DNA from: Adineta steineri
Taxonomy: Eukaryota > Rotifera > Eurotatoria > Adinetida > Adinetidae
Reading direction: 5' to 3'
NCBI GenBank assembly: GCA_905250115.1
Contig: CAJNOI010000042.1
Coordinates: forward strand, 396,020-460,019
Length of the DNA stretch: 64,000 bases
Every line of letters begins with the position of its first letter. Position 1 is the stretch's first letter. Shown one piece after another: positions 23,183 through 35,220 of this stretch. Position numbers and translations under genes: made by a program. The notes beneath the pieces were generated by a model that was not told the origin of the DNA, did no database searches, and saw only the letters and a program-made list of their open reading frames with translations.

Positions 23183-25696
23183 TTGTTTATTTTTTTCTTT
23201 ACCGAATAAAATATATCATCGTTAAGTGTTCACGAAACTCAAAACAATTAAATTTAACATAGACATAGACTATCAAATAATGAATTTATAAGCTTATCGA
23301 AATATTGTAAAATGTTAAATTTAATTATGAAAAATGATCTATTGTCAATAACATTTTCTAAGAACTTTCATCGAAATTAATTTTGATGAGGATTAACTAT
23401 TTTTAGAAATAATTTAAACTTACATTAAATTTAAAAAAAGATTTATAATTTAAATCACGTCTGGCGGAAGGAAATGGTTTCAGTTCAAATTTTTTTATAG
23501 ATTCACAAAATTTTAACTAAGAGTTTTATTTAAACCCAGTAATCCCTACAGTTTATGAAACATATATTCTAAAAATAACTACTATTTTTATCTATTAATA
23601 ATCGCAATGGCTTCTATTATGATGACATAAAATCAAGAACTTTATTGCAAACAGATTAATTTAAATTCAATCTTGATATACATTTGGAAAGAATTATTAA
23701 GTGATTTGTTCTACAAGAGCTTATGGTTTAAATCAATATCTGCGAACATAATCAATCAATAATATTATCTTATATAAAATCTGGATCTTGACTTACTGGT
23801 TAACCCTCTAGAGTGACCTTTTTTTTTTATCTAAATAGATTAGTAATTAAGTCAGAAATTTAGCGGTGTCATTTTTGATTAAAGTGTAAAAAGAAAATTT
23901 GTATGTTTATTTTAAGATTAATCTAGGTATATAACGGATAGATTCAAAGTTTATTTATTTTATTCGAATATTGAAAAATGTCAAAGAGGCTATTACATAC
24001 AATTTTTGTTATTAAATAAGGATTGCATGTTTTGATTGTTTATATAAAAAAGAAAGATTTTCTGAAGAAACACGCATCAGGTTTCATTTAGTAGTTAATC
24101 GATATCAGATCTTTTCGATTTAATCTGATTATTTCCATTCAAAGTTAACTATATTAAAAGAGAAAAGAACAAAATCGATTTGTTAATAATCGTAAATTGA
24201 CTTCCTTTTTTTTCTTCTTTAAGAGGATGACAAGGAAATTATGATTGATGAAAATATTTTTATTTTATTTCCTTAAGCAAATAAAAAAGATGTGTAACAA
24301 AACAAATTATATTTATCGTTTTTATTAGAAATGTTCTTAACTTTCATTGTTATTGTTTGGATTATAAGTAGCACCTGTTTCTCTCAATTTGATGTCATTC
24401 GATCAAATTTAGTAGAAATACAATTGAAAAATATTTTTCTTATTGTTATTTTGTCAAAAATTGCTTTTGATTGATGTCGCATTTCTATCACAATTTTTGA
24501 CTGGAAGGAAATATCAATCTTGGATAATAGTATTAGAAATTGACTACGACAAGAAAAAGGAGGGACGTGTTTTTTTTTCTTATTTTTATTTCAAAAAAAT
24601 GGATCTGTAAGTAACACAGAAGGTAATTATTCTTTTCTCTTTTCTTAAACTCATTCATTTTGTTCGTATGATGAAGTAAAAAAAAGAAATTAGATATTCG
24701 GCTTTTTTAACTAAATAGAATGAATATAAATCGGATTTGTTTCTTTTATGTAAAATAATGAATATATATTTTGTGAAATTATACATTATAAATATAATCT
24801 TATTAGCTTTATTAAAAGCGTCTTTCATGTTTTTTTTTTCTAAATGATAAAAAAACATTTCTTATTAGTTTTTAAACAATCTTAAAGATAAAATCAATTG
24901 AATTTGTTTTTGTTATGAAATATAAAGTCAAAAAGACTTGAAGATATTTAATCATCATCAAAAATAATCAGTAAATCTATAGAGAGAAAAAATAAGTCAT
25001 TAGAATCTCTTGAGGAAAAAAAAGAGAACTAACAAATATTATACCAAATGACAATTGATGTTTCTCAATAAGTATGTTTTCTCTAATAAGTAAAATTTAT
25101 TTATTTAATGAAGAAAATAGAAAATATCTATTTTTGACATCATAACAATAGGATAGAAGTTAGATATTTTTATCAATGCATAAATGATAGAGTGAGGAAA
25201 AGAAGAGAAAAAAAAGCGAGAAGAATGGAAGACATCATCGACCGTAGGTGGTATAAGTATCATAATAATCATGACCTGTTTCTCATTAATGAGTCTAACA
25301 CATCAAAGTCATTCAACATACTTTTTCATATTGGTAAATCACATGAATATCAGCATGTTTATTCATTGTTAGTACTATCATTTGGATTTGTTAGAAGATA
25401 GTCATGCATACAATTTCATAAATATATCCATTCTGGTAACTTTATTTATATTGTAGAATAGAAAAAAAAAGTAAGAAAATTATATTTAAAGTTGAATTAA
25501 TTATGATAAGTAAATAAGATTTTTTTCCTTGTCAATAAGAGCATAGATTTAGTCATTTCTAGAATGTACAAAAAAAAAAGGAAATGTTACTAAAAGCTAA
25601 TCTCATGAGAACTAAAGAGATCTGTTTGTTATTATCTTTATTTTGCCTAAAACAATTTTTGTTATTTATTCTTTTGTGTTTTCAGATAAATATTGA
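23183..25696. other. intergenic, 2.5 kb
   Basis: Very A+T-rich with no supported gene or foldback unit, the longest stretch in the window without a telomere-like motif. AATAAA-type sequences at about 23206 probably serve the SDA1 transcript. A splice acceptor-like TTTTCAG at 25679-25685 just before the GPCR start suggests a 5'-UTR intron, so part of this region is probably the GPCR leader or promoter. Confidence 0.5.
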
Positions 25697-27139
25697 ATGA
25701 AAAAGATGAATGTAACCGAAAATAATCTAATCTTATCAATGAATATAAATGTTAATCATATTTTAACATTTTTATTTTTTTTAATTGCAATAATTGGTAT
25801 ATTGGGAAATGTGTTAGTAATTGTATCCGTTGAATTTGATGCACGAATGAGACAATCATTAACAAATCAACTTATTGTTCGTGTTGCTTCTTGTGATTTT
25901 CTTATACTTGTATTTAATATTCCTGATATTATACAATTTGTTTCATCAACAAATGGAAATTGGATTCTTAGTGAATTTGCTTGTAAATTTATTCGAACAA
26001 CACTTGTTTTAGCACAATATGCATCTGTACTTACAATGTGTGCATTAACAGTTGAAAGGTTTAGATAATAAATTTATTTTTAAAAAGAAAATTATTTTTT
26101 ATTTAGATTTATTGGTATTGTTTATCCACTTCGTTCAAAATTATTACGTGAAAAAAAACATGTTATATTAATAACATTAATTGTATGGATATTTTCATTA
26201 ATATGTGCTTCACCAAATATAATTTATTTACGTGTATTAACAAATTTATCACCAGCATCACGTCGTTCATGTTTACTTGTATATTCTGAAGAAAGTTTTT
26301 TAAATAATCAGCGTATTTATATCATACATAAATTAATTGAATCAATTGTATTTTATTTTCTTCCATTATTATTACAAATTTATTGTTATACAAGAATAGC
26401 TCGACAATTATTTTATGTTGATGAAACACTTCAAACATCATTTCATGCAGTTGCGAAATCAAGTAGTCAACGAACACAAGTTTGTTTGTTTTTTTTGAGA
26501 ATAAATTATAAAATATTTTATTTATTTTAGGGTGATATCGATGAAGAAGATGATTATGTAGATAATGATGATAATTCAAGTACAAAATGTACAAGAATTG
26601 ATTCTGTTTGTCAATCACCAAAACATCGTTCTAAACAATATTCCCAATCAAATGTTACTCATCTTATTCAACGTCAACCATTGAAAAATTCTTATTCAAA
26701 ACGTCGAACAACAGTTACTTATAATGCATTAAAATCTCGTCGAAATGTTATTAAAATGCTTTTTATTGTTGTACTTATTTATTTTATATCATTTAGTCCC
26801 CAAGTATTATTTTTTCTTTTTTTTGAAACAAATTTTATTGAAAATATTCCAAAATTTATTCAAACACCTTATTTTATTGCATTTACAATGCTTTTAGTAA
26901 CAATTAGTTCAGCATCAAATCCAATTGTTTATGCAATATTTTGTTCAAAATTTCGACAAAGTTTTATAAAAATTATTCGAAAATTATTTTGTTGTTTTCA
27001 CAAAAAATTTGATTATCATTCAAATCAACGAGCATTATCATTACAACAAATATCATCACCAAATAATCGATCAAATGGAAGAGTTCACAATAATAAAACA
27101 TGTTCAACTACAAATGAAAATTGTCAATATTCATGTTAA
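25697..27139 (+). CDS. rhodopsin-class (neuropeptide-type) GPCR, about 447 aa
   Basis: Three exons in phase: 25697-26058, 26107-26479, 26531-27139. Seven hydrophobic segments are visible. TM1 has GNVLVIVSV, TM2 ...VASCDFLILVFNIPD, TM3 ends TVERFIGIVYP (ERF in place of DRY), TM6 is MLFIVVLIYFISFSPQ (no CWxP, Phe-Ser-Pro kept), and TM7 carries SSASNPIVYAIF (NPxxY type). The third intracellular loop is long and acidic, then basic. The first exon starts with an N-glycosylation site (NVT). It resembles the galanin/allatostatin/CCK-like peptide receptors of invertebrates, but the ligand cannot be assigned. Intron 1 falls inside the DRY-equivalent codon, a common GPCR intron site. Confidence 0.87.
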
Positions 27140-28777
27140 ACATATCATTGTCAATAGTTTTTTTTTCTTTTCTTTTCTTATATTTTATCTAAATATAAAA
27201 CAAAAACAAACTCATTAATTTCTATTCAATTCAATATCTATTGACATACACAAAAGTCGGACTTTTGTATTTCGACAATTAATTAAATTTTATTTCATTT
27301 TTTAATATTTATTTTAAATAACATTTAAAAGTATAGAAATTTTTGCAAAACAACTGAGAAAATTGAAGTAAACAGCAAATAAAGAAACATAAATGTTAAA
27401 GAAAAATAACTTGATAGTAACAACATAAAAGTATTCATGTTTGGGTTGATAATTAATTATGTACGAACATTATATGTTATTATGATTATGATGATATGGT
27501 ATATGTCTATTACTATAGTTACAACATTCGCATTATTTACTGATGATGGCCGACTTCACTAACGTTTCCAGCATTCAAGGTCGAAAATTCTAAATTGTAT
27601 TGTTTACTTTTAATTTTCATTAAACTTATCGTATAACTACACTTCTATCTTTTTTAAATCTAAATGTCTTTTAATAAAACATCTGAACTATAGTCCCGGT
27701 GAAAAATCGTGAAATTATATCTGATTATGTAAGATTATAATCGATTATAATCTTACATAATCAAATATAATTTCACGATTTTTCACTGGGTATAATTGTG
27801 TCCATCATATGAAATTTTTCTACTACATGTTACACCACCTTTTAATCCACATCTTAATCAATTCCCGATCACCTTACGCTCTGTAACTATAAATTCTAAT
27901 TTATACAAACTATATATTACACGTAAACTTCACAGACACAACTATTGCCAACAATAATGACCAATATCCATTAGTTTCTTATCAGATACATCGTCAAACT
28001 TCCTATCTAAGCATTTCAAACGCATCTTTAATCAATCTCCGCACATACTAAAAAGACAATTCTTCAAAAGAATAACAGACGAGGACATATCGAGGAACGA
28101 TTTTTCATTTCCTATAACACAATACGACATCCCAGGAAAAAGATCTTTTAACTGATTTAAAATTAATTTTTCATCTCTCATTATACAAAATGTCATTCCA
28201 GGAAATATAAGTCTTTCAACTGATTTTCAATTCATTTTCAATCAATTTTGTCCTAGATAGAATCGATGATAACGGATGTTTTTTAAAGTTCTTGAAAAAA
28301 ACAAAGAATAAAAGAGGTAACATCACATTAGATGATTATTTTCAGTCGAAAGAAAAAAGCACTCTGTCGTAATTTACTGTCACTAAGAATTAATGAAGTT
28401 CTTGTAGAATATTGAAAACTAATTTCTCTTCACTGATTGATCATATTGAGTATTCTTTTTTTTACATGAATCGTTTTATACATTCACACAATGAAATGAA
28501 TTAGCCAGAAACTATCCATATATTAATAGAAAAACCTGTACTTGTTAGTAAATATTTGTTTTTTTTCTTTTCAATTACAGAATGACGCTCTATTAAGCAA
28601 CCATGATAAAAAAGAAAGTCATCAATATTTTTTCATCATACTGATCAATAGAAAAAATATAACTATTCTATGAAAAGAGAGAAAGAAAAAGGAATGAAAT
28701 ACTATTTATTACTTTCTGTTACTAACATTTTATTCTCACTTAAACTCAATTGTTGTCAACTACAAGTTTTCTTAAAT
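27140..28777. other. intergenic and 5' region of the first PAN/mucin gene
   Basis: Contains the palindrome at 27692-27792. From about 28075 to 28777 the sequence is closely similar to 35220-36072, upstream of the second PAN/mucin gene, including a block with TTTTTCATTTCCTATAACAC and AAATGTCATTCCAGGAAATA phrases repeated in tandem (two units here, four in the other copy). No separate gene is seen. Confidence 0.55.
27692..27792. mobile_element. 100-bp near-perfect palindrome, TA-flanked (mariner-type MITE candidate)
   Basis: The left arm reads GGTGAAAAATCGTGAAATTA, then CTGATTATGTAAGATTATAA. The right arm is its reverse complement through TTATAATCTTACATAATC and TTTCACGATTTTTCACTGGG. The centre is TCGA. 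TATA flanks both ends. The tip (C-C-x-x-GTGAAAAA) is shared with the 636-bp element at 17061-17696. The near-absence of mismatches suggests recent insertion or gene-conversion-like upkeep of the arms. Confidence 0.75.
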
Positions 28778-31661
28778 ATGAATTCGAGAAAAATTTGTGT
28801 ATTATTTATGTTTGTTCTTATTGAACAATCAGTTGCACAAAATACACATTCGTTTACAATGTCTTTGATAGATGGTTGGGAATATCAATGTGTTAACACT
28901 ACTTGTGCACCATTTAATACTGTTGTTGTATCAAACATCCGAATGTGTCAGGTAACTTGTTTAAATGAAGTTCAATGTAAGGCAGCCAGTTTTCATCAAT
29001 CAACTTCGAAATGTCAATTATTTGCTGACATACCAGATGAAAATGGGAATATATTAGCTAATATGGACACTGTTACTATGTTTGTTATGGCTCAAACACG
29101 AATGCCATCTGGTTAGTATAAATAGAACACATTAACAATGATATCTTATAGAAAAAAGAAAAGAAAAGGATGCTAGTGTGTGAAAGACAGTGTCACTACT
29201 TAACAAAAATATAAATAAAGATATATTTGAGAGAAAATCTTTTTTCTTCCTAAAACTGATTAGAGTATTTCTGAAAGATATGATCATGAGTACAAGGCAG
29301 GACAGGATAATAATATGTTGAACATTGTGGAATAGGATAACTGCTCTTAAAAAGATTATGGAGTCTCATTTAGCGACAGATACAGGATTTTAGAACTCAT
29401 CCTAGTTGTAAGCTCGCTGAGGAGAACAAAAATAACGAAAGTAGTTTGAATTCAAGTACGCTTATTCTTCTTGTTTCCTATTAATTTCATTTTCTCCGAA
29501 ACAGAACTGACCACAACGACGACAACAACAACTACTTCGTCGTCAACATCAACAACATCGTCATCAACATCAACAACTACAACCTCATCATCAACATCGT
29601 CTACAACATCGTCCACAACAACATCAACAACCTCTTCATCATCATCATCAACATCGACAACGTCATCATCAACGTCAACAACATCGTCCACAACAAAAAC
29701 AACATCAACAACAACATCATCATCAACATCGACAACATCATCATCAACGTCGACAACGTCGTCTACAACATCATCGACATCGTCGTCCACAACAAAAACA
29801 ACATCGTCATCAACATCAACATCAACAACGACAACAACTGGTCAGTGATATTTTAAATGATTCATTGATCTTCTTCTAGGATCCTAACAGATGATTTGTT
29901 TGAGTGGCTAAAAGGAAAAGTTTTTAGTTTTTATATGCTGAATGATTATCATCCCGATAAATACCTTCAAATAAGATTTTTATCTATAAACGATTTGAAA
30001 GCATATATCAGTAACACATCCTAGGACATTTTTTCGACCTCTATTTCTCAGAGATTTGTTGCTGAAACTTTTAATAATACAAAATACAGAGTGTAGATAT
30101 CAACTAAAGTTAGAGTTACTGATGGCTTTTATTCCCATTAGCCTTCTCGTCTGTCTCTTCTCACTAATCTTGTTTTGAATAATCATCAATTGAACTACGT
30201 TTTCTGCATCTAATGAATTTCGTTCGTTCAGTATAGTTTCAAAATGTGAATCTGTACGATTAAACTATCTCCTTTTTTCTGCTTATATTTTGTAAAGCAA
30301 GTGCCAGATTTATTAAGCAAAAGTAAGCAATGCAAGGGTGACTGTATTAACCATATAGTCAGAGAATATTTTGTTTAGATGAAAATTAGCATGTACCAAC
30401 TGCAAACTTAATCGGTTGTCTGATTTAAATTTCTGATAGATTTCAGGTTTTTGGATTCGACTGTTTGAATAGTTAAAGGTTTCAAAGATTTTAGAATTTC
30501 GATATCGCGATTCTCTTCTCTATTTATAACAATGATTATTGAAATAAAGTACTACAGTTTGTTTACCACGTTCTATATAATATAAAGATGCAAGACAAGA
30601 TATCTTTACATCGGAGATATTCGATAATTTAATACTAACTCTACAGGATATGTGTTAACCAATTACTTATTAAAGCTTGAAATCTGAGTTTTTCGATTGA
30701 AGAATGTATAGTTAAATAGAGTAATGGCGTAGGTATATCAGTGAGTAGATACCGTGAATGTGGATAAAGAACACAGTCACTCTTCTCTACATACATACAC
30801 ATCCACATCCCCATATAATTTATTAAAATATAAAAAACCAAATATTCAAAATTCGTTTAAACTTATGTAGTTGATCCAAATTTCATGTCTTTTCTTTATA
30901 GATGTGATGTTCACTTTGAATAAAATGATGTTAATCAGAGATTTTTTCTTATACAATATGTAGCTGTATAACTAAGTTCTTTCTGTTACGTTCTAGGGTG
31001 TGGATCGCAGTGTAACACAGCATTATTGCTGACTGACACAAACACTGCCACAGTTCAAACATTGGTTAATAGTTTACAATCTGCTGGTTTAACTGTCAAC
31101 TATATATCTGGTGGAATAACAACATATGCTGGATCTCCAGATGCATCCACTTATGGTTCTATCATTTTAATAACCGGCAATACCGAGGGAACAGATATGC
31201 CACTTGCAGGACAACAATCTATTTTAAATGCTCAGCAGAATAATGGTATTGGTGTAGTCATGACTGAATGGGCGGCATATCATGTTTTAAATGGACAATG
31301 GTCTGTACTATCTCCACTTTTATTGGCAACACGCATAGGAGGTGCTACTACAACTATGTCATTTACTTTGATTAATAGCGGACATCCAGTTTGGAATGGT
31401 CTAGCAACTTCTTTTACTACCTCGGTAACTTTAGGTTATAGTACATTGAGTACACCCAAGGTCGGAACCACAATAATAGCAAACTGTACAGTATGCGGCA
31501 CACCTGCAGTTATTGTTGCACCTTCTTCAGGAACTGCTGGACGTATAGTACAGATTGCTCATACTGGCCATTGGAGTAGTGGTACATTTAATTGGGGAAA
31601 CGATGCAAATATCGTGACAATGATGATCAATGCAGTTAAATGGTCTGCTCGTCTTATTTAA
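28778..31661 (+). CDS. secreted PAN/apple-like + mucin-like linker + glutamine-amidotransferase-like protein, about 444 aa
   Basis: Three exons, phases 1 and 1: 28778-29111, 29505-29840, 30997-31661. Exon 1 encodes a signal peptide (MNSRKICVLFMFVLIEQSVAQ) and a PAN/apple-like module with cysteines in CVNTTC, MCQVTCLNEVQC and TSKCQLF. Exon 2 is almost pure Thr/Ser, a likely O-glycosylated stalk. Exon 3 encodes about 220 residues with a Rossmann-like class I glutamine-amidotransferase (ThuA-like) pattern: ALLLTDTNTATVQTLVNSL, YGSIILITGN, IGVVMTEWAAYH, IVQIAHTGHWSS. No nucleophilic Cys is seen at the expected elbow, so it is probably not an amidotransferase enzyme. An alternative upstream ATG at 28670 would add 36 residues with a second hydrophobic run. 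Exons 1-2 are duplicated at 36-37 kb. Confidence 0.75.
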
Positions 31662-32152
31662 CAAACTTTTTGCCTGCTTCTGTCTGATGTATGACGTATT
31701 CTTTGTTTGTTTGTTTTTGTAATGTAAAATCATAAAGAAAATCAGCGAAAGTTGAATTTGTTCGTGTTAATGATTATAAATATGTGTACCTACATACAAT
31801 ACTAATATTTTTGCTTCTTGTAAAGTGATCAGTGTCCGTTCATAAATAAACTTAAATATTTGACGTTTACATTGGGTTTAACAAAGATTCGCGTAACTTT
31901 ATAAAGCCACTCTATTAGTTTTTCTATGTTTGAATTAAGCAGATTACAAAGTTCGGTTATATATAAGTATGTGTAGTTCTATTTAGTTTGAGAGTATGGG
32001 TGGGTGAATACAACATTATAATGCTCTATTCACCTACCCATACTCACACCCACACCCACCCTCAAGATCTATGTTTCGATTTGAATATCTTTAGTTGAAT
32101 AATAATTATATATTAGTTTTATTAAAAAGTGAATCAAGTAATTGTTCGTTAC
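31662..32152. other. 3' region and foldback unit
   Basis: AATAAA at about 31844 probably ends the upstream transcript. The foldback unit at 31986-32066 follows. No other feature is seen before the LRR fragment. Confidence 0.45.
31986..32066. repeat. telomere-like foldback unit
   Basis: Begins TTTGAGAGTATGGGTGGGTG and ends CACACCCACCCTCAAG. The inner stem GTATGGGTGGGTGAATA pairs with TATTCACCTACCCATAC almost perfectly. It lies about 90 bp beyond the last exon of the orphan LRR fragment. Confidence 0.8.
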
Positions 32153-32376
32153 TCCGTTGTTTTTCAAGGCAAAAGCCAATTGTTGTGCTCCAACATCTCC
32201 AATTTGATTCGATTCAAGATTAAGTATAATAAGTGTCTGAATGAAAAATTAAATATCAATACAAAATAAAATATATTAACAAAATAAATGACTTTATTGT
32301 CCCTTAGGATATCAGCTAAGTATTGTGTTCCAATATCTCCAATTTGATTTGATTGAAGATTAAGTGTAATAAGTGC
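32153..32376 (-). pseudogene. orphan two-exon LRR fragment (ribonuclease-inhibitor type)
   Basis: On the minus strand two open 84-nt exons, 32376-32293 and 32236-32153, are separated by a 56-bp GT-AG intron. They encode two successive repeats: ALITLNLQSNQIGDIGTQYL plus ADILRDNK, and TLIILNLESNQIGDVGAQQL plus AFALKNNG. Exon size, phase 0 and the ACACTTA start match the exons of the large F-box/LRR gene at 42-49 kb. No further repeats, F-box or start codon are found on either side, so this is most likely a detached fragment of a paralogue rather than a gene. Confidence 0.75.
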
Positions 32377-32919
32377 CTGAATGAAGCAGGAAATGTCAAT
32401 AAAAAATAAAATATAGGAATATAAAAAATTTCAGCTTCTAAAATCGCTCTCTGCTTGAGGGATTACTCAAACATTTGCATCCACCTACACTCTTTTCATT
32501 TTACTGTATCAGATTTATCACCATCATCAACACATTTTTTCTTTCTTTATCCTCCTTCGACGAAACTTGTATTCTTTATATTTTCTATTTTAAAAGATGT
32601 CTCCGGCTGATACGAATGATTTTCTTTTGTAAATGTCGGTTTCTCTCTGGATAATTTAACTTATTTCATATATTACTATTGTTATTGTTCTCTTTCGCTC
32701 GTTTTTTTCATCGTAACAAACATTGTGAGCCGCAGTTCATATGGACAACAAAATAAATGTTAAAAAATAATACACTCACATCTTCACCCATACCCTCATT
32801 TTATTTATCAAACTATGAATTGTGATATTATATTAGTAGATTATTGACAAAACATAGCATATGTGTGCTGAGTTAAAGTTATTTTTATTTCAATCAAAGA
32901 AATCAACTGTATCACCATC
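32377..32919. other. intergenic with a C-rich half unit
   Basis: No gene. At 32772-32799 is an isolated C-rich tract (ACTCACATCTTCACCCATACCC) without a partner arm. The rest is unremarkable. Confidence 0.4.
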
Positions 32920-33921
32920 TCATTTTCTGACGTAATGATATTTAACAAGATTGAATAAAGCTTTTCGAAATACACTTCCTCCAGTCAATGTATAAATATA
33001 GAATGGCATTCCAGAAGCAACGTTTGAAAGAAGAAGAAATAGATTAAAGATGAAGTTTTCGATAGTATTTCGTATTGCTGATTTGTACATGTCTCTTGTA
33101 AATGTTGTATACAATTTTGATAAAGCAAGTGGAACAGTGAATATAAGAATGACAAGAACTTGAACGAAAAGCATCTTTAGCAACTGACGATCTGCTTTCT
33201 TTTGTTGGTTTTGACGTCCAATGACGACTATTCTTGTATTCTGACCCTGATTATTATCACTTGTCATAACCATTGGTCGCAAACGAGCTTGTGTTTGACG
33301 TACATTCGAGATGGTCATTAGTCCAAATATGAACATAAATAACAATGGAATCAAAACAGTAATCAAAGCGAAGGATGTGTCTGTTAGAATACCACATGTT
33401 ACTGTTTTCGTATAACATTTAATTGGAGTATTGATAAGATTGGCTTCATAACAAAAGATCTGTTGTGTTTGAATAATAGTTGAAAGAATTATAATGCAAA
33501 TTATACCACGTTGTGCATTCTTCAATGTACTTCTTTGTCGACGATGAACATTGATGCTTGAACAAAGCCATCGATCGATTGTAGCCAACATGATAAGCCA
33601 AAAAGCAATAGTTAATGAATTGAAAAAGATAAATACACGAATTTTGCAAAGAAATTGATTTATATTTGTCATATCTGCATTCCAAGTAGATAAAAATCGA
33701 GGAATAAGACCAGACATAATACTTATTAAATAAGAAATTGATGACACAAGAAATAGACATGAACAAGGATTTGAACGGAGAGGACGTTGTGAAAGAACAA
33801 GTATATTTAGAGTATGACCAATAATTCCGAAAAGAAAAATAGAAATTGCCAAATAACGATTGAGTTGAATCGAAGTATTATTCAACAGGGCGATGATGTT
33901 TGCATCCGATGACGATGACAT
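32920..33921 (-). CDS. intronless rhodopsin-class GPCR, 333 aa
   Basis: One open frame with seven hydrophobic segments. TM1: YLAISIFLFGIIGHTLNILVL (GN replaced by GH, with N-I-L-V kept). TM3 ends LATIDRWLCSS, where DRW replaces DRY. TM6 lies in LLKMLFVQVLVILIFTVPLA and TM7 in NLFLLLSNVASGMPFYIYTL, where NPxxY is replaced by GMPFYIY. The N-terminus has an N-glycosylation site (NNTS). This form, with an early Cys pair and SNPCSCLFLVSS in TM2, is typical of lineage-expanded orphan GPCRs in bdelloids. The ligand is unknown. Lack of introns suggests expansion by retroposition or an ancestral intronless type. Confidence 0.85.
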   Translation of the reverse strand: MSSSSDANIIALLNNTSIQLNRYLAISIFLFGIIGHTLNILVLSQRPLRSNPCSCLFLVSSISYLISIMSGLIPRFLSTWNADMTNINQFLCKIRVFIFFNSLTIAFWLIMLATIDRWLCSSINVHRRQRSTLKNAQRGIICIIILSTIIQTQQIFCYEANLINTPIKCYTKTVTCGILTDTSFALITVLIPLLFMFIFGLMTISNVRQTQARLRPMVMTSDNNQGQNTRIVVIGRQNQQKKADRQLLKMLFVQVLVILIFTVPLALSKLYTTFTRDMYKSAIRNTIENFIFNLFLLLSNVASGMPFYIYTLTGGSVFRKALFNLVKYHYVRK

Positions 33922-35122
33922 TTTTCACTAAATAAACAATGATGATTAAGTTTAATAAAATTTTCTTTCAAGATAATATATTTTTGTATGTTTGCAGAAT
34001 TAAAATCGGATTTGCTATAGTCACTGACATATTTCATCATGTTAAAAAGCTTAATCTACTCTAATAGCAATGCACTTTTGAAAATTAAACCTAATGGTAG
34101 AGATAAGTACTAGACAAACCAAGGCTTCATAACAACTCTATGACAATATAATATAAAATATTGTCTTATATAATAGTCCTTCAATTCATATTTAGTAGAG
34201 ATGTCATGATTAAAGAGTTATATATCTTTTTACTTCTCTTTCATGTGTATCTGAATGCGAGAAAATAAAATAGTTATAATGCAATATCCTTATAAAAGAG
34301 TTCAGAAAGTTGATCTTTTTCCATTGCACTTTTAACTCATATATGTATTTCCTCTTAAATCATTAATATCAATTGTTATTGCAAAGTCAATGATAATTTA
34401 CTGCTTTTGAGAGTATTCATAAGATAGGAAACAGCTATATTCCCTATGTAGATAATATATAATTTTGTATATCTCGTTTATTATGTTAAATTTTATAAAA
34501 ACTTCAGTCATACTAATTATAGAATACATGAAGAGTAAAAGACTTTCTGTTGTTTTTATTTACATTCTATAAAAATTAGATAGCTCACTTGTTCGTAATA
34601 AATGATGAAAGGAAACGTCTGTCTAACTTGTATAGAGATGCACTTGATTATATCGAAGAGAAGAAGAAATAAAAAATTAACGTCAGTCAGAAATAGATTA
34701 ACAATAAACAAGTAAAAAAAACAGAAAAAGTACTTGCGAAGAAATCTTGAAATCAACGAGATATTTCATCAATTCGTTTTTTCTTTTCCGAAACATCCGA
34801 AACGTACTTTTAATTATGATTATGAATACTCAACAAAAATGTTTTATAAGAAAAAGAAATTCGAATTATATTAATTCATTGTTTAGTTTTGCCAATCTGC
34901 ATTAAGTATGATAGACGTAAAATATATTTGAAGCAAAGAACTAATATGTTAGTTGAATAATAACTTTAAAATAATTAATTAACTTTCATTTTTTCTCAAG
35001 ACTGTTTATTCGATAGTGGTTTACTGAAACCAACACAACTTAATTGCATATTTCATAAGATAGATAACATTTGTTTTCCAGTGTTTGCAAGAAATATTTT
35101 ATTAAGAAATTTATAGTATCTA

Positions 35123-35220
35123 TCAAGGTGTGGGTGTGCTTCTCGATATAGATGAATGCGGATGTGTATATCTGATGGATATAATAGTCACACCAACACC
35201 CATACCCACACCCACATCGA
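35123..35220. repeat. telomere-like foldback unit
   Basis: TCAAGGTGTGGGTGTGCTTC arm, an inner A+T loop, then CACACCAACACCCATACCCACACCCACATCGA. It sits exactly at the upstream edge of the segment duplicated between the two PAN/mucin genes. Confidence 0.75.

Noticed and set aside
26322-26621. Minus-strand 99-codon ORF
   Set aside because: Lies antisense to GPCR exons 2-3; low-complexity translation of A+T-rich DNA.
28670-28777. Upstream ATG as start of the first PAN/mucin gene
   Set aside because: It would put a second hydrophobic stretch before a complete signal peptide; the ATG at 28778 gives a standard secretory start, though the upstream one cannot be excluded.
29452-29790. Minus-strand 112-codon ORF of Val/Asp repeats
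   Set aside because: It is the antisense of the Thr/Ser-rich exon (ACA/TCA codons read as TGT/TGA-shifted Val/Asp); composition artefact.
33446-33766. Minus-strand 106-codon ORF overlapping the intronless GPCR
   Set aside because: Out-of-frame shadow of the GPCR with no domain of its own.
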